Positions 43,333 through 52,546 of a stretch of DNA of 64,000 nt are shown here, piece after piece. Source of the DNA: Lentisphaeria bacterium (GTDB lineage: Bacteria; Verrucomicrobiota; Lentisphaeria; Oligosphaerales; Oligosphaeraceae); assembly GCA_016287975.1 (NCBI GenBank), contig JAEEXV010000075.1, positions 1 through 64,000 of the forward strand, given 5' to 3'. The position numbers were made by a program, and so were the translations under genes. Positions within the stretch are counted from its first letter, which is position 1; every line of letters starts with the position of its first letter. The notes under the pieces are model-generated. The model had not been told where the DNA came from. It did no database searches and was given only the letters and a program-made list of their open reading frames with translations.

Positions 43333-44028
43333 ATGAAACTCTCCGTCATCATCCCCGCCTACAACGAGAAGGACACCATCCTCAACATCCTGGAGCAGGT
43401 CCGCAACTGCGGCGTCCCCGACCTCGAAATCGTCGTCGTCGACGACTGCTCCACCGACGGCACCACAGACATCCTGAAGGGGCTCCCCGCCGCCCCGGAC
43501 CTCAACATCGTCCACCACGAGCGCAACCAGGGCAAGGGCGCCGCCATCCGCACCGCCCAGCAGCTCGTCACGGGGGACGCCGTGATCATCCAGGACGCCG
43601 ACCTCGAATACTCCCCCGCCGAGTTCCCCGCCATGCTCAAGCTCATCGAGGAGGGCAAAGCCGACGCCGTCTTCGGCTCCCGATACTCGGGCCGCGTCAT
43701 CCTCGTCGACACCTTCGTCCACTATGTCGGCAACAAATTCCTGACCACCGTCTCGAACTTCTGCTCCAATCTCCATCTCACCGACATGGAGACCTGCTAC
43801 AAGATGGTGCGCCGCGAACTCTTCCAGAGTTTCCACCTCGAATGCAACCGCTTCGGCTTCGAGCCCGAAATCACCGCCAAACTCTCCCGCTCCCGCGCCC
43901 GCATCTACGAAGTCCCCATCGCCTACACCGCCCGCGCCTTCGACGCAGGCAAGAAAATCGGCTGGAAGGACGGCGTCGCCGCCATCTGGTATATCCTCAA
44001 ATACAACTGGTTCAAGCGCAAACTGTAA
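43333..44028 (+). CDS. Family 2 glycosyltransferase (dolichyl-phosphate mannose synthase-like)
   Basis: A cytosolic GT-A transferase of 231 residues. MKLSVIIPAYNEKDTILNIL opens the fold. 'VVVDDCSTDGT' and 'IIQDADLEYSP' give the metal-binding D-x-D region. 'GSRYSGRV' and 'YKMVRRELFQSF' are typical of DPM1-like enzymes. It has no membrane helices of its own. It would move a sugar onto a polyprenyl phosphate for cell-envelope or glycoprotein synthesis. The upstream extension in the same frame overlaps the carboxypeptidase and was rejected. It lies 14 bases after that gene, without a clear ribosome site. Confidence 0.93.
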   Translation: MKLSVIIPAYNEKDTILNILEQVRNCGVPDLEIVVVDDCSTDGTTDILKGLPAAPDLNIVHHERNQGKGAAIRTAQQLVTGDAVIIQDADLEYSPAEFPAMLKLIEEGKADAVFGSRYSGRVILVDTFVHYVGNKFLTTVSNFCSNLHLTDMETCYKMVRRELFQSFHLECNRFGFEPEITAKLSRSRARIYEVPIAYTARAFDAGKKIGWKDGVAAIWYILKYNWFKRKL

Positions 44029-44051
44029 CTCCTTCCAGAAGGGCCTCCGCC

Positions 44052-46313
44052 ATGACGCTTCACCGCCTGCTCCTCGCGTTTGCCTGCCTGCTCCTCTCAG
44101 TCCATCCCCTCGCCGCGCAGTTCCAGAAGGGAAGACTGCCCGCCTGGAAGGAGGCCCCCGCCGACTACAAGGGGAAATACCAGTGGGGCGTCCGCGGCGT
44201 GATGAAGCCCGCCGACCAGTTCCCTGAACTCGCGCCGTTCCTGAAGGAACTGCCAGGGAATCCGAAAGTCGTGAAGGTAACTGGCATCATCCTCGGCGGC
44301 ACGGGCGCCGAAGACGGCCTCCAGCCTGGCGACATCATCCTCGCCGTCAACGGCCGCCCCGCCAGCGCACCCATGAAGGAGGAAGAAGACCTCCTCCTGA
44401 AACTCTGGCGCCCCGACGGCGGAAAGGGAAAGATCCTCGAACTCCGCACCCACCTCGGGCACTACTACCACACCATGCGCGACCAGTACCGCGACGCCCC
44501 AGGCGCCCGCGAGTTCCAGGACTTCGTGCCCGTCTGGTGGGACGAGGTCTGCGCCATCCTCTCCCAAGACGACCTGGCGCCGCACCTGGCGGACACCCTC
44601 CAGCGCCTCGTCAAGGTCGACACCCTCGTCGACCGCTACCGCCTCCCCATCTACCGCTACACCGCCCGCAATCCCTTCAAGATCGAGGCCGTCGCCGCCA
44701 GCGTCGTCCGCCGCCTGAAGGCCCCCGACGGCGCCGACGACCACGGCCTCCTCCGAGGCACGCTCGACACCGCACGATATCTGCTCGACTTCCAGGAGGC
44801 GCCCGCCTGGCCGCAAGACGCCCGGGCGCCCGACCTCCAGACCATGGACGCGCTCCTCGCGCACATCGAATCCGTCCTCGCCAAGGCCGCCGCGCACCAC
44901 GCTCGCGCCTTCGCCGCACTCTCCAACGAGGAACGGGACTTCATCCTCAAACATCGGGACGGCCTGATGCAGTCCTTCCTGAACCACCACATGCTGAGCT
45001 ACGAACCAGACCTCAAGGCCATCGAGAACTATGTGCGGCTGCTCGAACTCATGGCGAAAATCGACCTCGCCGAACTCTTCGCCCAGGCCCGAATCGCCTC
45101 CACCCTGACCACCCCCGCATTCCTCGACGCCGTCCGACGCCTCGCCGCCAAGGACGCCGCAAAGCCAGTCGTCGCCGCCAGGCAGACGCCCTACGGGAAA
45201 ATCGTCGTCGCGGGCACCGCCGACAACCGCCACACGGACGACGCCGCCGTCCTGATCGACCTGGGCGGCGACGACCTCTACCTGAACCGCCAGGGCGCCA
45301 GCATCCCCGGCCAAGTCCCCACCGCCATCCTCGTCGACCTCGGCGGCAACGACCGCTATGAAAACACCGACAACTTCTCCCAGGGCTGCGGCGACCTCGG
45401 CGTCGGAATCCTCCATGACCTGGCAGGAGACGACATCTACATCGGCATGAGGGCCGTCCAGGGCGCCTGCTTCGGCGGCATCGGCATCCTCCTCGACACC
45501 GCAGGCAACGACACCTACCGCTCCCTCTCCTTCTCCCAGGGATGCGCCCTCTTCGGCGCGGGCCTCCTCCTCGACCGCGCGGGCAACGACCGCTACGAGG
45601 GCCTCTCCGCCGTCCAGGCCGTCGGCTCCGTCAAGGGCGTCGGCATCCTCTCCGACCTCGCGGGCGACGACACCTACTACTGCAAGGGCGGCAGCCAGAC
45701 CTCCTACCAGACCCGTGGACACTTCGAGGGCTGGGGACAGGGCATCGGCTTCGGACTGCGTCCCTACGCATCGGGCGGCTTCGGCCTCCTCGCCGACTGG
45801 AACGGCCGCGACGCCATGGAGGGCGGCGCCTTCACCCAAGGAGGCGGATACTTCTACGGCTTCGGAATGCTCTTCAACGGCGGACACGACGACGACTTCT
45901 ACATCGGAACCCGTTACGCGCAGGGCTTCTGCGCCCACCAGGCCGTCGGGGTCTTCATCGAGGAAGGCGGCAACGACAAATACCGCACCACCCACTGCGT
46001 CGCACAGGGACTCTCCTGGGACGAAACCGTCGTCCTCTTCCTCGACCAGGGCGGAAACGACGACTACGACGCAGGCACGGGCGGCTTCAGCCTCGGCGCC
46101 TCCGCCCACAACGGCATCCTCATCTTCCGCGACCTGGAGGGGCGCGACCAGTACGGCCCCTCCAGGGCCGCCTCCGCAGGCGGCAACCACTATCACGGCG
46201 GACACTCCCTCTCCATCTTCATCGACGAGGGACACGCCGACGACACCTACCACGGCCGCAAAAACAACTCCACCGAAACCGGCCCCGACGACTTTATCTT
46301 CATCGACAAATAG
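44052..46313 (+). CDS. Secreted PDZ-domain protein with twelve GxLxDxxGxDxY repeats
   Basis: A signal peptide covers residues 1-21 (ends PLAAQ). A PDZ-like domain lies at about 65-135 (VVKVTGIILGGTGAEDGLQP, then DIILAVNGRPAS). A helical middle of about 250 residues follows. From about 385 to the end come twelve repeats of 26-30 residues built on G-[IV]-L-x-D-x-[GA]-G-[ND]-D-x-Y, then a stretch often holding SQG or AQG, as in GILLDTAGNDTYRSLSFSQG. The regular Asp/Gly turns suggest a calcium-stabilised beta-solenoid. Some repeats lose the motif (GLLADWNGRDAMEGGAFTQG). The last repeat ends in DDFIFIDK. Function unknown; a surface scaffold or adhesin is likely. Confidence 0.85.
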   Translation: MTLHRLLLAFACLLLSVHPLAAQFQKGRLPAWKEAPADYKGKYQWGVRGVMKPADQFPELAPFLKELPGNPKVVKVTGIILGGTGAEDGLQPGDIILAVNGRPASAPMKEEEDLLLKLWRPDGGKGKILELRTHLGHYYHTMRDQYRDAPGAREFQDFVPVWWDEVCAILSQDDLAPHLADTLQRLVKVDTLVDRYRLPIYRYTARNPFKIEAVAASVVRRLKAPDGADDHGLLRGTLDTARYLLDFQEAPAWPQDARAPDLQTMDALLAHIESVLAKAAAHHARAFAALSNEERDFILKHRDGLMQSFLNHHMLSYEPDLKAIENYVRLLELMAKIDLAELFAQARIASTLTTPAFLDAVRRLAAKDAAKPVVAARQTPYGKIVVAGTADNRHTDDAAVLIDLGGDDLYLNRQGASIPGQVPTAILVDLGGNDRYENTDNFSQGCGDLGVGILHDLAGDDIYIGMRAVQGACFGGIGILLDTAGNDTYRSLSFSQGCALFGAGLLLDRAGNDRYEGLSAVQAVGSVKGVGILSDLAGDDTYYCKGGSQTSYQTRGHFEGWGQGIGFGLRPYASGGFGLLADWNGRDAMEGGAFTQGGGYFYGFGMLFNGGHDDDFYIGTRYAQGFCAHQAVGVFIEEGGNDKYRTTHCVAQGLSWDETVVLFLDQGGNDDYDAGTGGFSLGASAHNGILIFRDLEGRDQYGPSRAASAGGNHYHGGHSLSIFIDEGHADDTYHGRKNNSTETGPDDFIFIDK

Positions 46314-46789
46314 CCCCACGCGGAACGGGGGGCCGATTCCGCCCCGCCCCCGCATCTACCCGGCGTGTGCCAGCGGGCTTGCCGATTCCGCCGCAAGAAT
46401 GCGGCGGCACGGCACCGCGGAGGATGGCGCATGGGGCGGGCGGCGCGAAAACACCGGGGGCGGCGCACAGGCGGGAGCAATGGGGCTTGGCGGCGGGCAC
46501 CGATCACCCGCCCATATCCGCGCGGGCCGCGATCGGCGCCCGGCGTGTGCCAGCGGGCTTGCCCGCTGGCAAAGCCCCGCCGCCCCGCATCCGCCCCGCC
46601 CGATACCACATCGCCGATTTGGCGTATGGTGGAGATTGGCCGGCCGCGCAGAAGCGCGGCCCTCCCACCGCCCACAACTCGCCCCGCACCCGCTGAGCGC
46701 GGCGGGGGGGGTGCGCCCCCGATTCCGCCCCGCCCCGCATCCGCCCCGCTGATTCCCGCCCATTGGTCCGGCTTTCGCGGGAGAAGCCG
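46314..46789. repeat. Repeat-rich intergenic region with hairpins
   Basis: A 476-base gap without a credible gene. A 25-base sequence (CCCGGCGTGTGCCAGCGGGC onwards) occurs at 46359-46383 and 46539-46563, exactly 180 bases apart. In the second copy it forms a perfect nine-pair hairpin GCCAGCGGG-CTTG-CCCGCTGGC (46549-46570). A hairpin CCGCCGC-AAGAAT-GCGGCGG lies at 46388-46407. GATTCCGCC and CCGCCCCGC occur several times. The two flanking genes converge, so these structures may end both transcripts. Confidence 0.8.
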
Positions 46790-49700
46790 CTATGGGAGCA
46801 CGAGCGCGTCGCCTGGGGGGATGGTGACTTCGGCGGGGAGGCCGGGGAGGCCGAGCCTGGCGGCGTCGAGTTTGACCTTCCGCGGCTTGGTTCCTGGATT
46901 GAGAAGGATGAGCAGCCAGTGGCCGTCGCCGTCGTGCAGGAGGGCGTTGTCGGCCTCGGGAAGGCCTGCGGCGGCGAGTTTCTCGGGATGGTTCTCGGAG
47001 CGCAGGAAGAATGCCTCGTGCCTGGCTAGGATGCTGGAGGCGCGGGCGATGGCGGTGAAGGAGCGCGCGTCCATGCAGGGGAAGGTGTAGACGAAGAACC
47101 CGTTGTTGGCGTCGATGGCGCGCCGCATCACCTGAGCGAGGGTGCATGGGGGGACGGGGCGCTTGTTCCCATATTCGTAGGGACGTAGGATGGCGCCGAG
47201 TTGGAACGGCGTGCGCTTGAGCGCGGCGCGGGTGGCCTGGAGGGTGGCCAGGTCGCGGCCATAGCCGAGGACGGCCAGGTCGATGCGCCCGTCGAGCTTA
47301 CGCCAGTCGACGCCGTATTGGCTGTGGGTGTCCTCGCATTCGTATCCCGAGTAGACGGACAGGATGACGCCAGGGAGGGTCTGGTGGATGGAGTCGCGGA
47401 AGAGCTGGGCGAGATCGGCGAAGCGCGTGGTCATGAAGTCGGTCCAGGCGGGCAGATGCCGTTCGGCGATTTCCCGCGCGGAGGGGACGCCAGGGAGCTT
47501 GGCGCCCTTGGCGAACTCGGCGCGGCAGTCGTCGCAGAAGCAGGCGATCTGCGAATGGAGTACATTCTCCTCGAAGTCCCAGTTGATGTTGGTGACGTAG
47601 CCGAGTCGTTTGTGCCATTTGGGGAGGGTCGCGAGGATGAAGGCGCGGCACTCGGGGGCGCCAAGGATTTCGCGCGGGCAGACGAGGAAGTCGGAACGCC
47701 TGCCGCGGAGGTCGACGAGAGCCTTGCGGGGATGCGCCTTGACGTAGGGCGCGAAACTGAAGTTCCACTCCTTGAAGTGGAAGAAGGTGGACTGCGGAAG
47801 CAGGTTGCAGTGGTTGCGGAGGGCGGCGTTGACGCAGGTGAGCCCCATGCCGCGGAAGAACTCGACCAACGGGGTGTAGAGCGATTTGTCCCGCAGGCTC
47901 GGCAGCCACCCGGTGCTCATGCGGACGCCGAGGCGCCTGGGCTGGCTCCCCTGGATGCGCGGCAGCAGCACGAGCGGGACGCGCTGCGGCGCCTCGGCAA
48001 GCGCGTCGGCGGGGCTTTCGGCGTGGAAATAGAATGCGTCGCCGCCTGCGGCGTCTTCGTCGACGGCGAGGAATGCGGCGAGGTAGTGGTGGCCTGGAAG
48101 CGCGGGCTTCCACGGGCGCGGCCCCGCGATTTCGATGCGCCATCGCGTCCAGCCCTTGCCGAGGGGCGAGGCGGGCATCTGGCGGTGCTTCACCTCGTAG
48201 ACCTCGTAGTATCCGCTGGCGCCGAGGAGGCGGATGCCTGACGGCAGGTCAAGGACGACGGCGTAGTCGCGGGCGGTCCTGCCAGGGAAGCCGCGCGGCG
48301 CGAAGAGCAGTTGCTGCAGGCCGCCTCTGGCGACATGGAGCGCGTCGGCCTTCCAGTTGGGCCAGAGTTCGGTGGCGCCGTCGGCGAGGGTCAACTGCCA
48401 GCGGCCAGGGGCGGCCTTCTTCCAGCCCTCGGGAAAGGGAATGGGCGCGCCCGCCACGGAGAGGCGCGCGTCGGCGCCTTCGGGCGCCTGGAGCTCCAGT
48501 TCATTGAGGCCGCTGGCAAGGGCGGCGCCCTGCGGGGCGGGACGCCCGTTGACGGCAAGGCGCACCCCCCTGGGAAGGCGCGCCTCCAGACGCTGGGCGC
48601 TGAGGGCGAGGCGGTATTGCGGGGAGCGCAGCAGCGGCCGCAGGGCCGCGTCGGCGGCGTCCCACTGGAAGCGGAACGTGCCGTTGCCGTCGAGGTTGAA
48701 ATTCAGCGCGCTGGCGCCGCCGATGACGGCGGCGGGCTGGCGGTCGAAGGCGATTCGGGCGCCCAGCAGCAGCGGCGCGTCCGAGCGGAGGGCGAGGCGG
48801 TTGGCGCCTGGAATGAATTCAGGCCAGGCGGCGAAATCCGCGGTGGGGACGGCGCCGACCAGGCGCGCCTCGAAGAAGTCGGCGTTCTCGTGGAGGCCAG
48901 CGCCCTGGATGGGCTGGTAGCTGCTCTGCTCCTTGGCGGGCTTCTCGAAACGGCCCAGTTTGATCTGAAGCGGCGCGTCTGGAAGCCCGCCGAGCGTCTT
49001 CCACGGAACCGCGACCTCGGCGGCCCAATGCCCGTCTTTCTCCACGTTGTACACGGCGACAGCGGCCCTGGCGCCAGATTCCCAGCCTGGGTCGCGCCTG
49101 CCCCAGAGATCCTGGAGGGGGCTCTTGCAGTCGAGAATCGCGCCAGTGGCGCTCACGAGGAGCTCGAAGGCATGGCCAGGGGCACTGGGATGGCGCAGGA
49201 GCGCGACGACGCAGTCGTCCTGGGAGGCCTTGAGGTCGTCGTGCCTTGCATGGCCGCGCTTGAACTCATGGAGGCGGTTGGCGGAGGGGGCGAGGGCGGA
49301 TTCCTGGCAGCGGAAGGAGAGGTACAGGCATTCGTCGTCCCAGAGCAGCCGCGCGGTGGTCTGTTCGACGGCGAAGGCGCTGCGGCCCTGGAGGATGAAG
49401 GGCGCAAGAGGGATGCTGTGGCGCCAGGCGTCGTCGTCGAGGCGTCCGTCGATGGCGGGGGTGCCGCGACCGACGGCGACGGAAGCGGAGGAGGGGACGG
49501 GGATGGGCGGCGGGAGGGCGTCCAGTTGCGCGGGGGCAAGAGAGGCTTCGGTGGTGATGACGATGCGGTCGAGGAAGAACTCCGCCTTCGGGCTGCCTGA
49601 GAACTGGAGGACGGCCTCGGGGAAGGCGGCGAAGGCGGGGACGGGGCCGAAGTGGAGCCACTGCCAGTCGTCCCCGTCGGCGAACTTCACGTAGGGGGTG

Positions 49701-50362
49701 ACGCGCTGGCGGCTGCCGAGGTGGTACAGCACGGCGGAGGCCTCCTCCGCCCCCTGGCGCCGCATCCGCGCATAGTAGTGGACGGGGCGCGTGGTGGCGG
49801 GGACGGGCAGGCGCGCCCCGTAGTACCAGCGCTTGCCCCAGACGACCTCCTGCCCGTCCACCTTGCGGACGCGGGCAAAGGTCCCTGGGCGCTCGGCGCC
49901 GCGCAGGCAGACGGGCGGGACGGCGAGGTCGGCGAGCGCGGGGGCCTCCTCGACGGCGGCGGTGAGGTTTCGCACCTCGAAAGTGGCTTCATTGGCGCCG
50001 CTCGGGAGGAAGAGGCTGAAGGTGGAGGCGGGGGCGGCGTCGGCGTAGGAGACCGCCATCGTCTGCCATTCGGCGGAGAGTTCAATGGGGGCCTTGCCGT
50101 AGGACCAGCCGAAGCGCCCGTTGATGCCGCATTGCACCTTGCCCGCTCCGCGCACTTCGCAGCGGTAGACCGTCCGGCGCCCTGGCGTCGCGGGCACGCT
50201 GACGCTGACGCCTGCATGCCTTCCTGCGGCCTCCACTTTCAGAATGCCATCCTGGAGCCTGCATTTCGAAGCGTTGACGGGGCGGAACTCCCGCAGCGGC
50301 AGGTCGGCGGCGAAAAGGAAGGCGGCGGCGAGCAAGGCAAGGCAGGCGGCGTAGCGGTTCAT
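46790..50362 (-). CDS. Very large secreted CBM9-like/TIM-barrel-like protein, paralogue A (1190 aa)
   Basis: The signal peptide (residues 1-19, ending FAADLP) is followed by two beta-sandwich modules (20-290). A CBM9-like module with AVGRGTPAIDGRLDDDAW covers about 295-500. Further beta structure follows, then a barrel-like region (about 800-1160) with NINWDFEENVLHSQ and C941-F-C943-D-D-C946. 'VYSGYECEDTHSQYGVDWRK' and 'DLAVLGYGRDL' also lie there. The protein at 54221 shares everything from the CBM9-like module on. Secreted hydrolases of uncharacterised families often carry such a CxCxxC after a barrel strand, and the Glu of WDFE is a catalytic candidate. No family can be named. AGGGAAAAG precedes the start weakly. 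Confidence 0.8.
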   Translation of the reverse strand: MNRYAACLALLAAAFLFAADLPLREFRPVNASKCRLQDGILKVEAAGRHAGVSVSVPATPGRRTVYRCEVRGAGKVQCGINGRFGWSYGKAPIELSAEWQTMAVSYADAAPASTFSLFLPSGANEATFEVRNLTAAVEEAPALADLAVPPVCLRGAERPGTFARVRKVDGQEVVWGKRWYYGARLPVPATTRPVHYYARMRRQGAEEASAVLYHLGSRQRVTPYVKFADGDDWQWLHFGPVPAFAAFPEAVLQFSGSPKAEFFLDRIVITTEASLAPAQLDALPPPIPVPSSASVAVGRGTPAIDGRLDDDAWRHSIPLAPFILQGRSAFAVEQTTARLLWDDECLYLSFRCQESALAPSANRLHEFKRGHARHDDLKASQDDCVVALLRHPSAPGHAFELLVSATGAILDCKSPLQDLWGRRDPGWESGARAAVAVYNVEKDGHWAAEVAVPWKTLGGLPDAPLQIKLGRFEKPAKEQSSYQPIQGAGLHENADFFEARLVGAVPTADFAAWPEFIPGANRLALRSDAPLLLGARIAFDRQPAAVIGGASALNFNLDGNGTFRFQWDAADAALRPLLRSPQYRLALSAQRLEARLPRGVRLAVNGRPAPQGAALASGLNELELQAPEGADARLSVAGAPIPFPEGWKKAAPGRWQLTLADGATELWPNWKADALHVARGGLQQLLFAPRGFPGRTARDYAVVLDLPSGIRLLGASGYYEVYEVKHRQMPASPLGKGWTRWRIEIAGPRPWKPALPGHHYLAAFLAVDEDAAGGDAFYFHAESPADALAEAPQRVPLVLLPRIQGSQPRRLGVRMSTGWLPSLRDKSLYTPLVEFFRGMGLTCVNAALRNHCNLLPQSTFFHFKEWNFSFAPYVKAHPRKALVDLRGRRSDFLVCPREILGAPECRAFILATLPKWHKRLGYVTNINWDFEENVLHSQIACFCDDCRAEFAKGAKLPGVPSAREIAERHLPAWTDFMTTRFADLAQLFRDSIHQTLPGVILSVYSGYECEDTHSQYGVDWRKLDGRIDLAVLGYGRDLATLQATRAALKRTPFQLGAILRPYEYGNKRPVPPCTLAQVMRRAIDANNGFFVYTFPCMDARSFTAIARASSILARHEAFFLRSENHPEKLAAAGLPEADNALLHDGDGHWLLILLNPGTKPRKVKLDAARLGLPGLPAEVTIPPGDALVLP

Positions 50363-50471
50363 GGCGTTCTTTTCCCTTTTGTTCCTGCGGAGGCAGCGGG
50401 TTCAGGCCGGATTGTTCAACGCGGACGGCGGGTCATTGTGTCAATGTAACGCACTTTTCCCAGATAGGACA

Positions 50472-50547
50472 GTTCCATCGCCATTTCGTCATGCCAAGCT
50501 GGCGTGTCTGCATCCTCGAAGGCAGGCACGCCGACTGGAGATGGAAC
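50472..50547. repeat. Nested inverted-repeat element between pilin-like gene and paralogue A
   Basis: Outer arms are GTTCCAT (50472-50478) and ATGGAAC (50541-50547). Inner arms GGCGTGTCTGC and GCAGGCACGCC (50501-50511 and 50522-50532) pair at ten of eleven positions. The stretch CGCCATTTCGTCATG (50479-50493) recurs with one change at 57112-57126. No U-run follows. It lies just after the stop of the pilin-like gene and could act as its 3' structure. Confidence 0.65.
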
Positions 50548-50553
50548 GTCCAA

Positions 50554-51273
50554 TTACTTGTTCTTGCGGATGCAGAAGTTCAGGTTGGAGAGTTCAGTGC
50601 GGGCGACGGCGGCGGCGTGGCCGTCGCCGAATACGGCATTGGCCTTCTTGTTGTGCAGGAACCAGATGCCCTTGCCAGTGACATTGAAGCCATCGGGGAC
50701 GCAACTCTTCCAGGGGCTGCCCCAACTGCAGCCGTCGTAGGTGAAGTCGGTGTAGGTGTCCTTGCCGTAGTTGTCGGCGAAGCAAAGCAGGTCGCTGAGG
50801 CGTTCAGCCTGGGTGCGTCGCAGCGCCAGGGTTTCCGAACTGGAGAGCACGGCCCTCGCGGCCGGCATCTGGTTGTAGCCGTAGTCGGCGTATTTCCAGG
50901 CCATCTTGCGCCCGTAGGGATTGGTCGGGCAGTTGAGGATGGAGCTGGGCAGGTTGGAGATGGAAAAGACTTTGGTGGGGAGGTACTGGGTCTTCAGGTA
51001 GTCGCCCGCGAAGGGGTGCTGCTTTTCGTTGCACCAGTAGTAGGAGCCAGAGGTCGGCTTGGGGACGGTGGCGGGGAAGAAGAACTCGTCGTTGTCGGTG
51101 AGGTAGAAGTTCAGGGTGAAGCCCAACTGCTTCAACTGGTTCAGGCAGGAGATGGCCTTGGCCTTCTCGCGCGCCTGGTTGAGCGCGGGCAGCAGCATGC
51201 TCGCCAGGATGGCGATGATCGCGATGACGACAAGCAGTTCAATGAGCGTGAACAGGTTGGTCTGGCGGTTCAT
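50554..51273 (-). CDS. Pilin-like protein with N-terminal methylation motif and H-X9-DG
   Basis: The second pilin-like protein of the window (239 residues). The leader MNRQTNL precedes [16 protein letters not shown], with Leu rather than Gly before the cut. '[20 protein letters not shown]' continues the helix. The C-terminal [13 protein letters not shown] is the H-X9-DG motif. Several Cys residues and aromatic clusters ([11 protein letters not shown], '[12 protein letters not shown]') lie in the body. GGAG lies eight bases before the start at 51273. The LacI gene ends 17 bases upstream on the same strand, so this is the second gene of the lacI transcript, which links the pilin-like family to control by a sugar-responsive repressor. 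Confidence 0.92.
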   Translation of the reverse strand: MNRQTNLFTLIELLVVIAIIAILASMLLPALNQAREKAKAISCLNQLKQLGFTLNFYLTDNDEFFFPATVPKPTSGSYYWCNEKQHPFAGDYLKTQYLPTKVFSISNLPSSILNCPTNPYGRKMAWKYADYGYNQMPAARAVLSSSETLALRRTQAERLSDLLCFADNYGKDTYTDFTYDGCSWGSPWKSCVPDGFNVTGKGIWFLHNKKANAVFGDGHAAAVARTELSNLNFCIRKNK

Positions 51274-51290
51274 GGTGGTTTCTCCGTGGG

Positions 51291-52304
51291 TTATGCGGTT
51301 TCGCGAATGACGAGTTTGGGTTGCAGACGGGAGCGATCGACGGGACGGTCCTCGCCTAGAATCTGGTTGAAGAGCAACTGGGCGGCGACGGCGCCCAGTT
51401 CGCGCATGGGATTGGTGATGCTGGTAAGGCGAGGGTGGAGGTGGTCGCAGTACGGCAGGTTGTTGAAGCCTATGAGGCGAATCTCCTGGCCGAGCATGCC
51501 GCCCATGCCGCGGCGGCAAAGTTCGCCGTGGACAAGCATCGCGCGGCTGTCGTTGGTGGAAAGGCCGACGGGATAGGGGCCGTGGCTGAGTTCATCCATA
51601 AGCGGCGGCAGGGCTTCAATCGGGGAGGCGGGGACGCCGGAAGTCAGGCAGAAGGAGCGGCAGGGAAGGCCCGCCGCATCAGCGGCGGCCCGGAATCCGC
51701 GCAGGCGTGCGCCGAATTGGTGGCTCACGGCGCTGCCCTCGGTCAGCAGTCGCACGCACCCGGTCGAGATGAGGCGCTCCGCCGCAAGATGGCCGCCCAG
51801 TTCGTTGTTGATATCCAGGTGCGGCAGGGAGACGCCCGCTGGCAGCGGCGAGTTGATCACGACCACCGAAGTGCCCTGGCGCGTCAGCCGCTTCAGCAGC
51901 GGCGGGATCGGGCTGCGCGAGACATCAGCGGGCAGATAGGTCACGATCCCTACGTTCTTCGTGCGCTCGGTCTGCGTCAGCAGTTCGAAAAGGCGCTCGC
52001 CGCTGATGTCGAAGGAGACGCTGTAGGAAAAGCCCTCCCGGTTCGCCTCCTCCGTCAACCCCTGCAGCAACGGCTGCACCAGTTCCGGGTTGTAGGTCGG
52101 CAGGAAAAAGCCCAGCGACGGCCCCAGGCCGCGCTTCAGGCAACTCGCCATCCGATTCGGAGAATACGACAGGCGCGCCGCCACCTCCCGAATCCGGTTG
52201 CGGGTCTCCTCCGCCACAAGGTGGCTTGTCCGCTCACCCAGCGCCCGACTCACCACTGTCACCGAAAAGCCCGTCGCCTCCGCTATGTCCCGTAATGTCG
52301 CCAT
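51291..52304 (-). CDS. LacI/GalR-family transcriptional regulator
   Basis: The N-terminal helix-turn-helix ([20 protein letters not shown], residues 1-20) and hinge ([16 protein letters not shown]) are followed by a periplasmic-binding-protein-like sugar domain. That domain includes '[20 protein letters not shown]', '[20 protein letters not shown]' and near the end '[22 protein letters not shown]', the family signature. The start at 52304 has GGGAG eight bases upstream. It is bracketed by its likely operators: one directly in its own promoter and one in the promoter of the divergent sialidase unit. It probably represses both until a sugar is bound. Confidence 0.95.
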   Translation of the reverse strand: MATLRDIAEATGFSVTVVSRALGERTSHLVAEETRNRIREVAARLSYSPNRMASCLKRGLGPSLGFFLPTYNPELVQPLLQGLTEEANREGFSYSVSFDISGERLFELLTQTERTKNVGIVTYLPADVSRSPIPPLLKRLTRQGTSVVVINSPLPAGVSLPHLDINNELGGHLAAERLISTGCVRLLTEGSAVSHQFGARLRGFRAAADAAGLPCRSFCLTSGVPASPIEALPPLMDELSHGPYPVGLSTNDSRAMLVHGELCRRGMGGMLGQEIRLIGFNNLPYCDHLHPRLTSITNPMRELGAVAAQLLFNQILGEDRPVDRSRLQPKLVIRETA

Positions 52305-52330
52305 GGTCACAACTCCCTTTCCACCTCTTT

Positions 52331-52342
52331 GCAAACGTTTGC
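52331..52342. promoter_or_regulatory. LacI-type operator O1 (perfect palindrome)
   Basis: GCAAACGTTTGC is a perfect 12-base palindrome of the LacI/GalR/cre type. It begins three bases after the -10 of the regulator's own promoter, so a bound repressor would cover the start site. Confidence 0.88.
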
Positions 52343-52345
52343 TGT

Positions 52346-52374
52346 ACTATAATGCGGCATGGATGGTTTGTCAA
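52346..52374 (-). promoter_or_regulatory. Promoter of the lacI-pilin-like unit
   Basis: On the minus strand TTGACA (52369-52374), a 17-base spacer and TATAGT (52346-52351) form a near-consensus sigma-70 promoter. Transcription would start inside operator O1, about 30 bases before the regulator's ribosome site. Confidence 0.85.
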
Positions 52375-52439
52375 ACGAAACTGGCGTGGCAGACCAGATG
52401 CCAAGGTGGGACGCCCTGGGGAATTTTGCGGGCGGCGGC

Positions 52440-52470
52440 TTGACAATGGGCAATGAGCCGCTATTTTAAT
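52440..52470 (+). promoter_or_regulatory. Promoter of the sialidase-paralogue B unit
   Basis: TTGACA at 52440-52445 is followed by TATTTT (52462-52467, spacer 16) or TTTAAT (52465-52470, spacer 19). The start would fall in or near operator O2, mirroring the arrangement on the other strand. The leader to the sialidase start is about 70 bases. Confidence 0.7.
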
Positions 52471-52480
52471 GTAGTTTTCA

Positions 52481-52492
52481 GCAATCGTTTGC
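52481..52492. promoter_or_regulatory. LacI-type operator O2
   Basis: GCAATCGTTTGC differs from operator O1 at one base. Its centre is 150 bases from the centre of O1, a distance that would allow a DNA loop between the two sites. Confidence 0.8.
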
Positions 52493-52546
52493 AACGTGTG
52501 ACACACAAAGAGTTGCGGCAACTGTTTTTGGGGCGAGGAGGTCTGG

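Noticed and set aside
44097..46355. Antisense frame of 752 codons opposite the PDZ-repeat gene
   Set aside because: Shadow of a repetitive C-rich gene. The translated repeats are simply the complement of the Asp/Gly repeats.
52348..52353. Plus-strand TATAAT near operator O1 as a promoter for the sialidase unit
   Set aside because: No -35 at proper distance. The better plus-strand TTGACA lies 90 bases further on, and this AT patch is explained by the minus-strand -10.
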